DNA of 64,000 nucleotides, from positions 1,426,001-1,490,000 of the forward strand of contig NZ_CP031716.1 of NCBI RefSeq assembly GCF_001696605.3, read 5' to 3'. The stretch's first letter is position 1; every line of letters begins with the position of its first letter. Under the pieces are notes generated by a model that saw only the letters and a list, made by a program, of their open reading frames with translations, did not search any database and was not told the DNA's origin. Positions 28,176-37,617 of this stretch are shown here, in pieces. Both the position numbers and the translations under genes were made by a program. Source of the stretch: Acinetobacter wuhouensis (GTDB lineage Bacteria > Pseudomonadota > Gammaproteobacteria > Pseudomonadales > Moraxellaceae).

Positions 28176-28796
28176 ATGCGCGGTCTTTACCTCATCACCA
28201 ACGATGACCCTTTAGAATTATTACTGGCAAAATTGGAAGGGGCAATGGCAAATGGTGGCATCGCTGTGTTGCAATATCGTCGTAAAAAAGTCGCAAAAGA
28301 AGATCAATTTTACGAAGTGGAATATATGAAAGCCATGTGTGCAGAATATGGCGTGCCATTCGTAATTAACGATGATCTTGAAATGGCAGTCAAATACGGT
28401 GTTGGCGTACATTTAGGACAAGGTGATGGCTCTATTGTTGAAGCTGTAGCACAATTACCAAATAATGTTTTGATTGGACGTAGTTGTAATAATTCTTTGG
28501 AATTGGCTGAACAAGCGATTGCAGATGGTGCAAATTACGTGGCGTTTGGTGCAATCTATGCAACAGATACTAAACCAGAAGCAGGGAATATTGGTTTAGA
28601 AACTTTAAAACAAGCTAAAGCTCAACTTAACGTACCGATTTGTGCAATTGGTGGCTTAACTGTTGAAAATTCAAAAATTGTGATTGAGTCAGGTGCAGAT
28701 TATTGTGCTGTGATTAGTGATATATTAGGTCGTCCGATGAATGCCATTCCTGAACGTTTGGATGAATGGTCTGCGCTTTTTGATACTACAGCATAA
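28176..28796 (+). CDS. thiE: Thiamine-phosphate synthase
   Basis: 206 residues, a TIM barrel joining HMP-PP and thiazole phosphate. Motifs: GLYLITND, QYRRK, VPFVINDDLEMAV, GVHLGQGD, GRSCNN, YVAFGAIYATDTKP, and CAIGGL. No TPP riboswitch is apparent in the upstream 187 bases. It precedes hemL, a pairing also found in other gammaproteobacteria. Confidence 0.94.
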   Translation: MRGLYLITNDDPLELLLAKLEGAMANGGIAVLQYRRKKVAKEDQFYEVEYMKAMCAEYGVPFVINDDLEMAVKYGVGVHLGQGDGSIVEAVAQLPNNVLIGRSCNNSLELAEQAIADGANYVAFGAIYATDTKPEAGNIGLETLKQAKAQLNVPICAIGGLTVENSKIVIESGADYCAVISDILGRPMNAIPERLDEWSALFDTTA

Positions 28797-28861
28797 ATAT
28801 GTATTGGGTATTATCGTAATAGTATTAAAGTTTTTGGTTGAATTTTAGAAAGGGTAAATTT

Positions 28862-30154
28862 ATGAGCTTATCTCCAAAGCAAGAGCAATTGTTTAAACAA
28901 GCCAGCAAACATATTCCAGGTGGTGTGAATTCACCTGTACGTGCGTTTAATGGTGTGGGTGGTACGCCAGTATTTATCGAAAAAGCCAAAGGGGCTTATT
29001 TATACGATGTCGATGGTAAACGCTATGTCGATTATGTCGGTTCTTGGGGTCCCATGATTTTGGGGCATGCACATCCTGAAATTATCAAAGCAGTTCAAGA
29101 AGCAGCAGTGGATGGCTTGAGTTTTGGTGCGCCAACAGTGCATGAAACAACTTTAGCGGACATTATCTGTGAAATTGTACCTTCGATTGAATTGGTTCGT
29201 ATGACCAACTCAGGTACAGAAGCCACTATGACTGCAATTCGTTTGGCACGTGGTTATACTGGTCGTGACATGATCGTGAAATTTGAAGGCTGTTATCACG
29301 GTCATTCAGATTCACTTTTAGTCAAAGCAGGTTCAGGCATGTTGACCATGGGCGAGCCGACCTCTAAAGGTGTACCTGCGGATTTTGCGAAGCATACATT
29401 AACTCTCCCATATAATGATATTGAAGCCGTAAAAGCATGTTTTGCCAAGTTTGGTAATGAAATTGCAGGTGTGATTGTTGAACCTGTTGCTGGCAATATG
29501 AATCTTGTAAAACCGATCAAAGGTTTCTTGGAAACGATTCGTGAGCAATGTGATCAATATAAATCAGTCTTTATTATCGATGAAGTGATGACAGGTTTCC
29601 GTGTGGCATTGGGTGGTGCGCAAGCGTATTACAATGTAAAACCTGATTTGACTACATTAGGTAAAATCATCGGTGCAGGGCTTCCAGTCGGTGCATTTGG
29701 TGGTAAACGTGAAATTATGGAATGTATTGCACCTTTAGGTGGTGTGTATCAAGCAGGGACTTTGTCGGGTAATCCATTGGCAATGCGTGCAGGGATCAAA
29801 ATGTTTGAAACCCTGCGTCAACCTAACTTCTATACAGATTTATCAGCAACATTGGATAAATTGTTGAAAGGTTTACAAGCAGCTGCAGATGAAGCAGGCA
29901 TTCCATTCTTCACGCAACAAGCAGGTGGTTTGTTTGGTATTTATTTTACAGATCAAACTGAAATTACCAGTTTTGACCATATCTTAAAATGTGATGTTGA
30001 CGCATTCCGTAAATTCTTCCACGGTATGTTGCAACGTGGTGTAAACCTTGCACCATCAGCATTTGAAGCAGGCTTTATTTCGGCTGCGCATAGTGATGAA
30101 GATATTCAGTTCACCATTGATATGGCAAAAGAAGTTTTTGCGGAAATGAAATAA
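28862..30154 (+). CDS. hemL: Glutamate-1-semialdehyde 2,1-aminomutase
   Basis: 430 residues. This PLP enzyme makes 5-aminolevulinate, the first committed tetrapyrrole precursor. Seen: [56 protein letters not shown], and the PLP lysine in [18 protein letters not shown]. The start at 28862 has a GAAAGGG site; an earlier in-frame start adds eight atypical residues. hemE is 14 kb away. Confidence 0.97.
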   Translation: MSLSPKQEQLFKQASKHIPGGVNSPVRAFNGVGGTPVFIEKAKGAYLYDVDGKRYVDYVGSWGPMILGHAHPEIIKAVQEAAVDGLSFGAPTVHETTLADIICEIVPSIELVRMTNSGTEATMTAIRLARGYTGRDMIVKFEGCYHGHSDSLLVKAGSGMLTMGEPTSKGVPADFAKHTLTLPYNDIEAVKACFAKFGNEIAGVIVEPVAGNMNLVKPIKGFLETIREQCDQYKSVFIIDEVMTGFRVALGGAQAYYNVKPDLTTLGKIIGAGLPVGAFGGKREIMECIAPLGGVYQAGTLSGNPLAMRAGIKMFETLRQPNFYTDLSATLDKLLKGLQAAADEAGIPFFTQQAGGLFGIYFTDQTEITSFDHILKCDVDAFRKFFHGMLQRGVNLAPSAFEAGFISAAHSDEDIQFTIDMAKEVFAEMK

Positions 30155-30189
30155 AAGTCTACTGATTTTGATCATCACTCTATTTAAAA

Positions 30190-30219
30190 TAAGCTCGTAG
30201 TTCGCTACGGGCTTTTTTA
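30190..30219 (+). terminator. Intrinsic terminator after hemL
   Basis: AAGCTCGTAG-TTCG-CTACGGGCTT followed by TTTTATTT. Confidence 0.9.
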
Positions 30220-30239
30220 TTTCAAATAGGATTTTGAGA

Positions 30240-30656
30240 ATGAAAACTAGACATTATTTAGTACTATCTGATGCTGAATTTTTGTTAAATCAGGCGCATC
30301 AATATGCAGTGGAACATGCATTTAAAGTCAGTATTTGTATTGTCGATGAAACAGGCAATTTATTAGCGATGAAGCGTATGGATGGGGCTTAGCCCATGAC
30401 TGCAAATTTGGCTGTAGAAAAAGCCAGATGTTCTGCGATCAGTCGTCGTCCATCAGCTGTGTTTGAAAATTTGATTAAAAATGGTCAAATGGGTTTTCTG
30501 ACCATGAATTCCTTTTCTGGAATGCTGGAAGGTGGTGAACCGATTTTGTATGACGGACAATTGGTTGGTGCTATTGGCGTTTCAGGTGTGAAATCTTTTC
30601 AGGATGCAGAGATTGCTCAATTTTCGATTGATAAGTTTTTAAAGCAAGTTGATTAA
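30240..30656 (+). pseudogene. GlcG/HbpS-type (DUF336) gene interrupted by an in-frame TAG
   Basis: From the ATG at 30240 (AGGATTTTGAGA ahead) the frame reads MKTRHYLVLSDAEFLLNQAH..VSICIVDETGNLLAMKRMDGA, then TAG at 30390-30392, then in the same frame PMTANLAVEKARCSAI..GGEPILYDGQLVGAIGVSG to 30656. Both halves are the standard DUF336 heme-binding/GlcG fold, so it is one 138-codon gene with an amber codon. Restarting at ATG 30396 would lack the N-terminal strands. CAG or TGG to TAG would explain it. Confidence 0.88.
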
Positions 30657-30673
30657 AAGTGGATAGATCGAAT

Positions 30674-30973
30674 ATGCAATTATTAGAAAGAAAACCTTAT
30701 CATTGGGAATTGTATAGGGATAACGAAAGCCTATATTTGAATGTGATTATTAACTTAAGAATAGCAACTTATGAAAAGACTGTTGTTCTAGATGAAGATG
30801 CCAAGCAGGCTTACAAATCACGAGGAAAAGATTTTATTCAACAATTGGCTAAGCAAATTGAAAGTAGCCAATTTAGAAAAGATTATGATCGGTTTTATTC
30901 ATATCCTGATGCAACGAAAGAGCAAAAAGAACAAATGAATAAAGTTTTGAACTTAAAACAGTCAAATTACTAA
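30674..30973 (+). CDS. Small hypothetical protein
   Basis: 99 residues from the ATG at 30674 (a GTG at 30659 is an alternative). The protein is charged and soluble: YHWELYRDNESLYLNVIINLRIATYEKTVVL suggests a beta strand pair, then a Lys-rich helix. I do not recognise it. Confidence 0.55.
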   Translation: MQLLERKPYHWELYRDNESLYLNVIINLRIATYEKTVVLDEDAKQAYKSRGKDFIQQLAKQIESSQFRKDYDRFYSYPDATKEQKEQMNKVLNLKQSNY

Positions 30974-30992
30974 GTATTTTTTACCATTTTAA

Positions 30993-31137
30993 AAAGCTGT
31001 TAACACAATGGATATTAACCCTTGAAACAGGTTTATGTGTACCTGACTTAGATAGTCTTGATGACTACACACATTGGCTTAGGCATATCAATGAGGCTGA
31101 GATTATTTATGAAATTTTATTCAGTGTTTTTTATTAA
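30993..31137 (+). pseudogene. Possible gene remnant without a start codon
   Basis: In one frame the bases read YHFKKLLTQWILTLETGLC, then VPDLDSLDDYTHWLRHIN and ILFSVFY before a stop at 31135. The protein-like composition is good but no start codon lies in frame. It may be the tail of a decayed gene. Confidence 0.25.
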
Positions 31138-31180
31138 CCTAAATATTTAGAATTTTATAAATAGCACTTATATAAAATAC

Positions 31181-31211
31181 AATAAGTTAAGTTTTGTGCG
31201 CTTAACTTATT
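31181..31211 (-). terminator. Hairpin after the amidohydrolase gene
   Basis: AATAAGTTAAG pairs perfectly with CTTAACTTATT, ten bases beyond the stop of the minus-strand gene; only a weak U-rich tail follows. Confidence 0.5.
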
Positions 31212-31220
31212 GAAAATAAA

Positions 31221-32285
31221 TTATAAGCGATAGAACTGTTTGGCATTGTGATGGAATACTTTTTCTAAAGCCGTTTCATCATATTGCTGCACAATATCAC
31301 TAAAGGCATCAATGATATTGACCAGACTGGTATTGACTCGATCCATCGGAAAATTTGAAGCAAACATCACACGATATGTCCCAAAACTTTCCAATGCATG
31401 CAGAATCAAAGGAGAAACAAGGTCAATAATTTGCTGCTTTGAAGCCAATTGCTTCTTTTTATAAAATTGATGCCCCAAAACTGGCATAAATAAGCCTGAC
31501 ATTTTCGTATAGACATTCGGACATGTCGATAATTCAGCAATATAGTCTTGCCATTGGTAAAAAATATTTTCACGCGCCGTTTGAGTGAGCCCTGTATTTT
31601 GCCCAACTTTTCCAAATAATCCTGCTGGCGTACCTAAATGATCTAACACAATGGATGTTTCAGGAAATCTTTTTGCCAGCGCAATCACATCTGGAATTTG
31701 TTGTGAATAAACCCATGCATCAAAACTGAGATTGTGTTGCGCGAGTTGCTCAAAACCTTTTAGAAATTTTTTATCGGTATATAAGCTAGGGTTTTCTGTC
31801 CAATTGTGAATGCCTTTATCTTCATGATATGAAGCCATCCGACGTATACCACGCAAATGCGGCGAGGCTTTTTGATGTAATTTGAGGATCTTTTTAAAAT
31901 TACTGTCACAAGGATCAGCTGTTGCAACAATCCCACCGAGCTTTACAGTGTCTTCACCAAACGGAAGTGATTCAATAAATTCTGTTTCGCCTACAACACC
32001 TTTACCTTTGTGTTTTGCCCAACTGGCTTCGATATGAACCACTTGTTCCACATGATATTGTCCAAGATCATTTTTATAATCTTGAGGTAAATAAGGACGA
32101 GTAATATGCGAGGTCAACCCAATGGTATCAATCAAATCTTTAGATTTGACTAAACGAACCATTTTATCCAATAGATATGGACGTTTACCTAAAAGTTTGA
32201 CCGCAAGTGCAGCTGCATGTGGGGTATTGTAGGGATCCCATTGATGAATATGTGGGTCAATAATGGCGAAGTCTATTTTTTGCAT
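31221..32285 (-). CDS. Amidohydrolase-family TIM-barrel protein
   Basis: 354 residues of the Amidohydro_2/COG3618 group. IIDPHIHQWDPYNTPHA holds the HxH metal site, HIEASWAKHKG the third ligand region, IVLDHLGTPAG the His on a later strand, and VMFASNFPMDRV the catalytic Asp region. Relatives hydrolyse lactones or decarboxylate aromatic acids. The substrate is not apparent. Confidence 0.87.
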   Translation of the reverse strand: MQKIDFAIIDPHIHQWDPYNTPHAAALAVKLLGKRPYLLDKMVRLVKSKDLIDTIGLTSHITRPYLPQDYKNDLGQYHVEQVVHIEASWAKHKGKGVVGETEFIESLPFGEDTVKLGGIVATADPCDSNFKKILKLHQKASPHLRGIRRMASYHEDKGIHNWTENPSLYTDKKFLKGFEQLAQHNLSFDAWVYSQQIPDVIALAKRFPETSIVLDHLGTPAGLFGKVGQNTGLTQTARENIFYQWQDYIAELSTCPNVYTKMSGLFMPVLGHQFYKKKQLASKQQIIDLVSPLILHALESFGTYRVMFASNFPMDRVNTSLVNIIDAFSDIVQQYDETALEKVFHHNAKQFYRL

Positions 32286-32442
32286 ATAACGTCCAAATTG
32301 TTATTTCTTATCAAATAAATACAATACCTTATTTTTGTAAATTGTGAATGTAGTGAGTTGTTAAATTTTATGCATTATCTTTTTATTGATTGATGTTACG
32401 CACTTTAAAAAACAAAGCACCTTTCAAATTGTTTTAGGGCAC

Positions 32443-32655
32443 ACTCGGCGGAGTCGCACATCGAAAGTTTTAATTTCAGGGTTAGCCTGCGGCTCGCCCT
32501 ACTTTTTTTTCGGAAAAAGTAGGCAAAACCATTGTCATCCGCAGAACTCGCCAACTCACGTCAAAATATTGAATATATCGCAGAAACATTTATAGTCAGA
32601 AGTAGTCTTGCCTCAGACAAATGCGGATGACGTTATCGCGTATCCACTTTGTATC
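32443..32655. repeat. Dispersed intergenic repeat, family 2 copy A
   Basis: Within the 485-base gap 32286-32770. It shares with 50680-50852 the order GGAGTCG, TTTCAG, CCTACTTTT, TTTCGG, ATCGCAGAAACA, GTAGTCTTGCCTCA (TCCTGCCTCA in the other copy) and TGCGGATGAC (TGCGAATGAC). It also contains the hairpin CCTACTTTTT..AAAAAGTAGG. The rest of the gap shows nothing else beyond promoter-like AT-rich sequence. Confidence 0.6.
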
Positions 32656-32770
32656 TAGGTACAATCTACAATTTTGATATGACTACGCAACATCAGTTAT
32701 AGAAATAAAAATACGCGCGATCTTATTCAGACCGCGCGTATTTTAAAACCATGACTTTGATTTAAATCAA

Positions 32771-33169
32771 TCAGTGTTTATGGTCATCGTGATCATGCTT
32801 GTGAGTATGGAAATCTTCATTTTTACGGAAACGTAAATAGTTTTCAAACTGTTCACAATATTCGTCGTAGTTATCTTCAAGCATCATTTGAAATTGCTGT
32901 AATACATAAGACATCACTTGTTCTTTGGCATCACGCATTTCATCGCCATCTTTAAAGGTATTGGCTGCAACCCAAGTATTAAAACGTGCAGTTGCAAATA
33001 ACATCGCGGCACTGACTTGACCACGTAATTCTTCAGGGTTTGGCTGTTGCCCTTTTGGTGGACGGCAAAATTCGTTGGCTTGTTTGATAAATTCATCAGC
33101 ACGCTCAAAAAAAACAGCATTTAAAGCTTCTTCTTCGGTGATATCAGTAGCATCGATTTTTTGAGACAT
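32771..33169 (-). CDS. DUF3144-family protein, paralogue 1
   Basis: 132 residues with the DUF3144 core (FERADEFIKQANEF, AAMLFATARFNTWVAANTF, QQFQMMLEDNYDEYCEQFENYL), then a His-rich tail (HTHKHDHDDHKH) that may bind metal. The family is of unknown function. A paralogue is encoded 63 bases upstream. Confidence 0.85.
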   Translation of the reverse strand: MSQKIDATDITEEEALNAVFFERADEFIKQANEFCRPPKGQQPNPEELRGQVSAAMLFATARFNTWVAANTFKDGDEMRDAKEQVMSYVLQQFQMMLEDNYDEYCEQFENYLRFRKNEDFHTHKHDHDDHKH

Positions 33170-33232
33170 GACTTTTCCACATAGCGTATTTCATTGGTTG
33201 GGTATTATAGGCAATCTATGCCTGACAATCCA

Positions 33233-33613
33233 TTAACTAAAAGACTGCTTTACGTCCTCATCATCTTCCGTTTTTGGGAAATACGTTTCAAAATTATCTG
33301 CATATTCATCCAGATTATTTTCCAGCATGCTTTTAAATTGTTCCATGTAATAATCTAAAATGACTTGGCGATCTTTGATGAAATCTGAAGCTTCACGATA
33401 TGAACACGCTGCATTCCAGACACTATAACGTGCATTTGCAAACATGAATGATGCACTTACTTTCCCAGGTTCAGCAGTCAAATGTGTTACTTGATGAGTA
33501 GAATCGGCAAAGTTATTTGCTACAGCAATGAATTCATCCGCACGCTCGAAAAATTGATCTTCAGCTTCAGCATTTTCACTATCTTCATATAAATCATCAT
33601 TATTAGACATCAT
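33233..33613 (-). CDS. DUF3144-family protein, paralogue 2
   Basis: 126 residues with the same core as its neighbour (FFERADEFIAVANNFAD, ASFMFANARYSVWNAACSY, EQFKSMLENNLDEYADNFETYF) but an acidic tail in place of the His-rich one. A tandem duplication is the simplest origin. Two ATG codons lie side by side at the start (33613 and 33610). Confidence 0.85.
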   Translation of the reverse strand: MMSNNDDLYEDSENAEAEDQFFERADEFIAVANNFADSTHQVTHLTAEPGKVSASFMFANARYSVWNAACSYREASDFIKDRQVILDYYMEQFKSMLENNLDEYADNFETYFPKTEDDEDVKQSFS

Positions 33614-33699
33614 ATTTCCTTAAAGAGATGTTGTTTCAATACGTTGACTATAGCATACTCAAAATAGCCTAAGCATTATAATTACTTAAGGAGTAAATC

Positions 33700-34332
33700 A
33701 TGCAGGATGCGATTGCCATACAAAGTCTAAAAAGTGATATTGCTTTATTACGACAAAATATTTGGCCGCCTGCAAATTTAGCCCATGTTGAAGGTTTACC
33801 GATTTATTATGGTTCAAAATCAGAGGTGGATACTTATTATCGACAATGGATAGGTCTGATTGAAAGGGCACAAGAATTGTTTCAACCTTTTATGGAAGAC
33901 GAAGTCTTGGATGCGATTCAGCTACCGAGCCATTTAAATTTACCATTGTTCTTTTTTCATGTAGATCGTATTCGTATCAATAAAACACGGGCAAAAGAGT
34001 CGAAAACGTTTCGTGGAATTGCATCACTGATTGAAAAGTGTGGTCAATTTAAACCTGAACAAATTTTGAAAATGACCCATTGGCTGAATAGTGATGATAC
34101 AGCTGCATTGGTTGCGCATCGTGAATTTATCGATTTAAGAACTTATATTTTTCAACATGGTGCAAGTGAATATACCCGTACTCGTTTTTATGTGAATGGT
34201 TTGATTTTAAGTACAGAAAAAGATTTTGAATTGGTTGATGCACGAGATAAGCCACGTAAACAACGCAATGATAGTTATAGTGATCCACTTGCGGATAATG
34301 AGGTTTGGAAAGTTTTTGGGAAATATCGGTAA
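33700..34332 (+). CDS. Conserved hypothetical protein, 210 aa
   Basis: A soluble, charged protein starting MQDAIAIQSLKSDIALLRQNIWPP, with ATTACTTAAGGAG before the ATG. The C-terminal part includes LILSTEKDFELVDARDKPRKQRND. I see no catalytic motif or membrane segment. It is divergent from the DUF3144 pair. Confidence 0.7.
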   Translation: MQDAIAIQSLKSDIALLRQNIWPPANLAHVEGLPIYYGSKSEVDTYYRQWIGLIERAQELFQPFMEDEVLDAIQLPSHLNLPLFFFHVDRIRINKTRAKESKTFRGIASLIEKCGQFKPEQILKMTHWLNSDDTAALVAHREFIDLRTYIFQHGASEYTRTRFYVNGLILSTEKDFELVDARDKPRKQRNDSYSDPLADNEVWKVFGKYR

Positions 34333-34380
34333 AATTGCTGTGAATAAACAGGCAGATTTAGCTGGCAAGTGTGATATTAA

Positions 34381-34413
34381 AAAGGTCAGATTGATAAATT
34401 TAATCTGACCTTT
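34381..34413. terminator. Bidirectional terminator
   Basis: AAAGGTCAGATT pairs with AATCTGACCTTT between two convergent genes. Confidence 0.85.
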
Positions 34414-34424
34414 ACACTGTGTGT

Positions 34425-35492
34425 TTAAAATTTCAAATAATTGCTTTCGATTGTTTCTGAAGCAACCTCATTATAAAATTCACAATTATTGTATTTTAAA
34501 TGCTCTAGATCTTTTTTGAATTTTACTTTTTCATCTTCATCAAAAGATTCAACAATGCTCTCAAGGCTATTAATTTTGTCATTAATATTATAATAGATTC
34601 CACCTCTAAAATACTCAACAAAGCGGCGAACGCCGTTATATTCAATAATACCGTAGTCTGATATATAGTTATTATCTTTTTCAAAAAAGCCTGTGATATT
34701 GAACATATTCACGATGAAAGATGTTGGTGAGTTTTTTAATTCACTCCAACTTTCAATATCATATTCATGTGTAGATGTTTGGCTTAGCAAACTAATATCT
34801 GTGCGAATAAATGGAATATTAGATTCTTCAGTAATGACGCTAAAACACTTCGATCCAGCTGGAAAGATGGTTTCATTTTGCCTTTTGAACCAATTGTACA
34901 TGGCTGTACCAACTATACTATTGACCCATTTCCAATCTTGATAACTGGTCATGATATTGAACTGTTCATTAAATACATTATTGAGTACTTTTTGTCCTGA
35001 TATATCTATGGTTTTAATCTTTTTTGTGAAAATTAAATCAGCTGTATTTAACTGGGTTGTATATGGTGTATACGAAATTTCTGTATCAGATTTCTTTAAA
35101 ATATTGCCAATTTGAGTGCCATATTTTGTCGAAGTTTGATTGTTATGATAAATACCCATTGGGCTAAAATATAATGGATCTAATGGTTTGTATAATGATT
35201 CAGCTGTATTTATTATTTGGTTATATACGTTTCCATTTTCAATGGTCAAAGTTTCTTTTTGAAAACTAACACTATCAAAACCAGTCGCTGTATAGTTGCT
35301 CCATGTTCCATTATTGTTTTGTGGAGTTGTATTCACAGGTGCTTGTTGCGGTTCTATAGGAGCTTGCGCTTGGTTAGCAGCTAAGTTTTGATTATCATTG
35401 TTTGGATTGTTGGATCCTGAACCTCCACCACCGCCACAAGCTGTAAGTGTTAAACAAGATACGATGATGGAAGATAATATTTTAACATTCAT
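34425..35492 (-). CDS. Large lipoprotein with Gly-rich post-lipobox linker, paralogue 1
   Basis: 355 residues from the ATG at 35492. The lipoprotein signal ends SCLTLTACGGGGGSG, followed by an Asn/Gln/Pro-rich linker. The C-terminal domain is shared in pattern with the gene at 35839: both have a KxFxxG-CxS pattern (TIFPAGSKCFSV here; TFPEGSTCLRS there) and a C-terminal Cys (NNCEFYNEVASE; TECALFNKTAS). These may form a disulfide. It is probably at the outer membrane. Family unknown. Confidence 0.75.
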   Translation of the reverse strand: MNVKILSSIIVSCLTLTACGGGGGSGSNNPNNDNQNLAANQAQAPIEPQQAPVNTTPQNNNGTWSNYTATGFDSVSFQKETLTIENGNVYNQIINTAESLYKPLDPLYFSPMGIYHNNQTSTKYGTQIGNILKKSDTEISYTPYTTQLNTADLIFTKKIKTIDISGQKVLNNVFNEQFNIMTSYQDWKWVNSIVGTAMYNWFKRQNETIFPAGSKCFSVITEESNIPFIRTDISLLSQTSTHEYDIESWSELKNSPTSFIVNMFNITGFFEKDNNYISDYGIIEYNGVRRFVEYFRGGIYYNINDKINSLESIVESFDEDEKVKFKKDLEHLKYNNCEFYNEVASETIESNYLKF

Positions 35493-35838
35493 GGTGTCAC
35501 CAATTATTTTAATAGTGTGATGTAATTCCCATAATAAAAAATACACTAGAATTTTGAGAACACAATATTAATGTGATGGGTGTCACATTATTTTGTTTTA
35601 GCTAAAATAAAGAAAAAATAAAGAATAAGGAAGATTTTTTCATTTCCATTAATTTTTTTCTATTTAAAGTTTATTGTTGTTAAGTTTATCTAAATTTAAA
35701 CACGGAATTATGAGTGAATTTGATTTTGTAAAATTATGTTACTATAGAATTTTACTATAAAACTAATGACTAATATTATTCTATCAGTGAAGTTAATGCC
35801 TACTAATAAATACGAGATTAGTAGGCATTGGATTTTAA
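35493..35838. other. AT-rich gap between lipoprotein genes
   Basis: 346 bases, very AT-rich, holding the promoter of the downstream lipoprotein gene and, at its far end, the terminator of the upstream one (35795-35829). I see no gene or repeat. Confidence 0.5.
35795..35829 (-). terminator. Terminator of lipoprotein gene 2
   Basis: AATGCCTACTAAT pairs perfectly with ATTAGTAGGCATT around a nine-base loop, ten bases past the stop. Confidence 0.75.
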
Positions 35839-36831
35839 TTAACGAACGGCATCAATTGCGACACTCGCTGTTTTGTTAAATAAGGCACATTCAGTTTTTA
35901 GTCCGTTTAAATAAGCGTCTTGAACTTGAGCCTCGGTACTATTTTTTCCAAACTTTTGAACTGCATAAGCTAAATCTCTTTCATACTCAGCAATATGCTC
36001 GGCTAGAGTATAGTAAGTGCCTTTTTTATTAAATTCGGCAGAATAATAATTAGCGCCAATTTTCGTTGTAGCTTCAGATTCTAGGTAGTAGTCTAAATCT
36101 GTAGCTAAATATAAAGGATAATTCCCCATAGAGATTGTTTTATATCCACCATCAAAATATGAATTTGGCTCATATATTGATGAGTCATATGTTAAGTCAA
36201 CATAGGCAAAATCATTATTACTTGATGAAGATACTGATCTTAAACAAGTCGAACCCTCAGGAAAGGTTTTCCCTTGTAGCTTTTGTACATAATAAGCAGG
36301 ATAGCTTCCTACTTCTGATTTCAATGCATTATTGAGACCTGCATAATGTTCGAAACCACTTAGGTATTCACTAATTGACTTACCAGCTAGATTTACTTTT
36401 TCAAATTTCTCAGTCAGCTGTAGTGCTGTATTTCCACTATTTGACTGTGGTGTATAAGTCCATACGGTATCAGTGTATGAAGTAAACTTACCAAAATTAT
36501 AACCAAGTTCGGACTTGGTCTTTGCTGGATCATAGAAACCATCATTGGCTAAATATGATTGCATATATTCAGAAATATCAATGTTGCTTAAGTTATTATC
36601 CGCTGTATATTCAACATTGATGTATGCTTCTTTATTTGAAATTGAGTATTTTATCTTGGTAAAAAGATAAGGATCTGATGTAGATGTTCCAACATAATAC
36701 ATAGCCCATTCACTATTATTATTATTCACGGTTTCATTAGAATTCGTTTTTGAAGAATCAGAATCGCCACCGCCACATGCCGTGAGTAATAGTGATGATA
36801 AAATTGCGAACGAAAGTGCTTTAATTTTCAT
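35839..36831 (-). CDS. Large lipoprotein, paralogue 2
   Basis: 330 residues from the ATG at 36831, with lipobox SSLLLTACGGGDSDSS. Two internal cysteines (GSTCLRS and ECALFN) and the general layout match the neighbour at 34425, although identity looks low. The mature region is rich in Tyr and Ser with short beta strands. It has no recognised domain and is probably an outer-membrane lipoprotein. Confidence 0.75.
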   Translation of the reverse strand: MKIKALSFAILSSLLLTACGGGDSDSSKTNSNETVNNNNSEWAMYYVGTSTSDPYLFTKIKYSISNKEAYINVEYTADNNLSNIDISEYMQSYLANDGFYDPAKTKSELGYNFGKFTSYTDTVWTYTPQSNSGNTALQLTEKFEKVNLAGKSISEYLSGFEHYAGLNNALKSEVGSYPAYYVQKLQGKTFPEGSTCLRSVSSSSNNDFAYVDLTYDSSIYEPNSYFDGGYKTISMGNYPLYLATDLDYYLESEATTKIGANYYSAEFNKKGTYYTLAEHIAEYERDLAYAVQKFGKNSTEAQVQDAYLNGLKTECALFNKTASVAIDAVR

Positions 36832-37095
36832 GTGTAATCCAAGGTTATAATAAAGTGATATAAAAAACACTTTGTAATAATAGGTATTTTTTTATTTTTT
36901 GCAATATTGTTTAAACAATAGTCTATGAATGATTCTACTAGGCAAGACTTCTAAGGCTATATCAACTTATTTTTTCATACTCAAATAGTCGTTGTGTTGT
37001 AAGTTACGCAACGACATTTGTAGGTATTCATTTGAGTTTAGCTATTGAAGATAGACATGTTAACTTCTATTTTGACACAAAATTCATTCATTAAA

Positions 37096-37329
37096 TTAAA
37101 GTGCTAATGGTTCTAAGCCTTTTACGATATCGTTAAATTCAGAGCCATTTAGCCAAAAAGATTTCTTTAAAAACAAGGTAGTCATAATACTTTCAGCATC
37201 GTCGCTGTTGGTATTTTCACAGAACAAACCATACTGACTGCCTAGGACGTTATTGTTTTCGATCAGGCGGATATAGTACGCATGTTGTTCATCTGCATAA
37301 CCAAGAATTGCATCACGTTGAGTCGCCAT
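37096..37329 (-). CDS. Small conserved protein divergent from the UmuDAb gene
   Basis: 77 residues from MATQRDAILGYADEQHAYYIRL (an upstream in-frame start adds ten residues). It is acidic, with no signal or membrane segment. It is divergently placed from the UmuDAb-like gene, with 288 bases between them. In described Acinetobacter the gene divergent from umuDAb is the 78-codon ddrR; size and place fit, but I cannot confirm identity from sequence. Confidence 0.65.
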   Translation of the reverse strand: MATQRDAILGYADEQHAYYIRLIENNNVLGSQYGLFCENTNSDDAESIMTTLFLKKSFWLNGSEFNDIVKGLEPLAL

Positions 37330-37549
37330 TTTTATGTCTCCACATAGAAAATCATTCAATTAAGTGCATATTGTGATCAGAGAACTTATTCATAGAGATC
37401 AATACATTAGTAGAAAATTTTAGTTGAATATTTCATTCTAAGTTATTGATTTATGATAAGTATATTGAATATCTTCAGACTTCCATGTAAAACAAGATGG
37501 TTCAAAACTGATCGATAGCGTTATTGTTATGCAAAAATAAATTTACGTC

Positions 37550-37576
37550 AACTTGAATTTGTAACTTTTTCGAGTT
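37550..37576. promoter_or_regulatory. UmuDAb-type operator upstream of the UmuDAb gene
   Basis: An inverted repeat AACTTGAA..TTCGAGTT (one mismatch) around TTTGTAACTTT lies 42 bases before the start. The inner TTGAA..TGTAACTTTTTC closely resembles the palindrome described for Acinetobacter umuDAb-ddrR control. Autoregulation is inferred. Confidence 0.7.
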
Positions 37577-37617
37577 ATATTGATTTTACTGGTTTTATAT
37601 AGCATACAGGATAAAAA

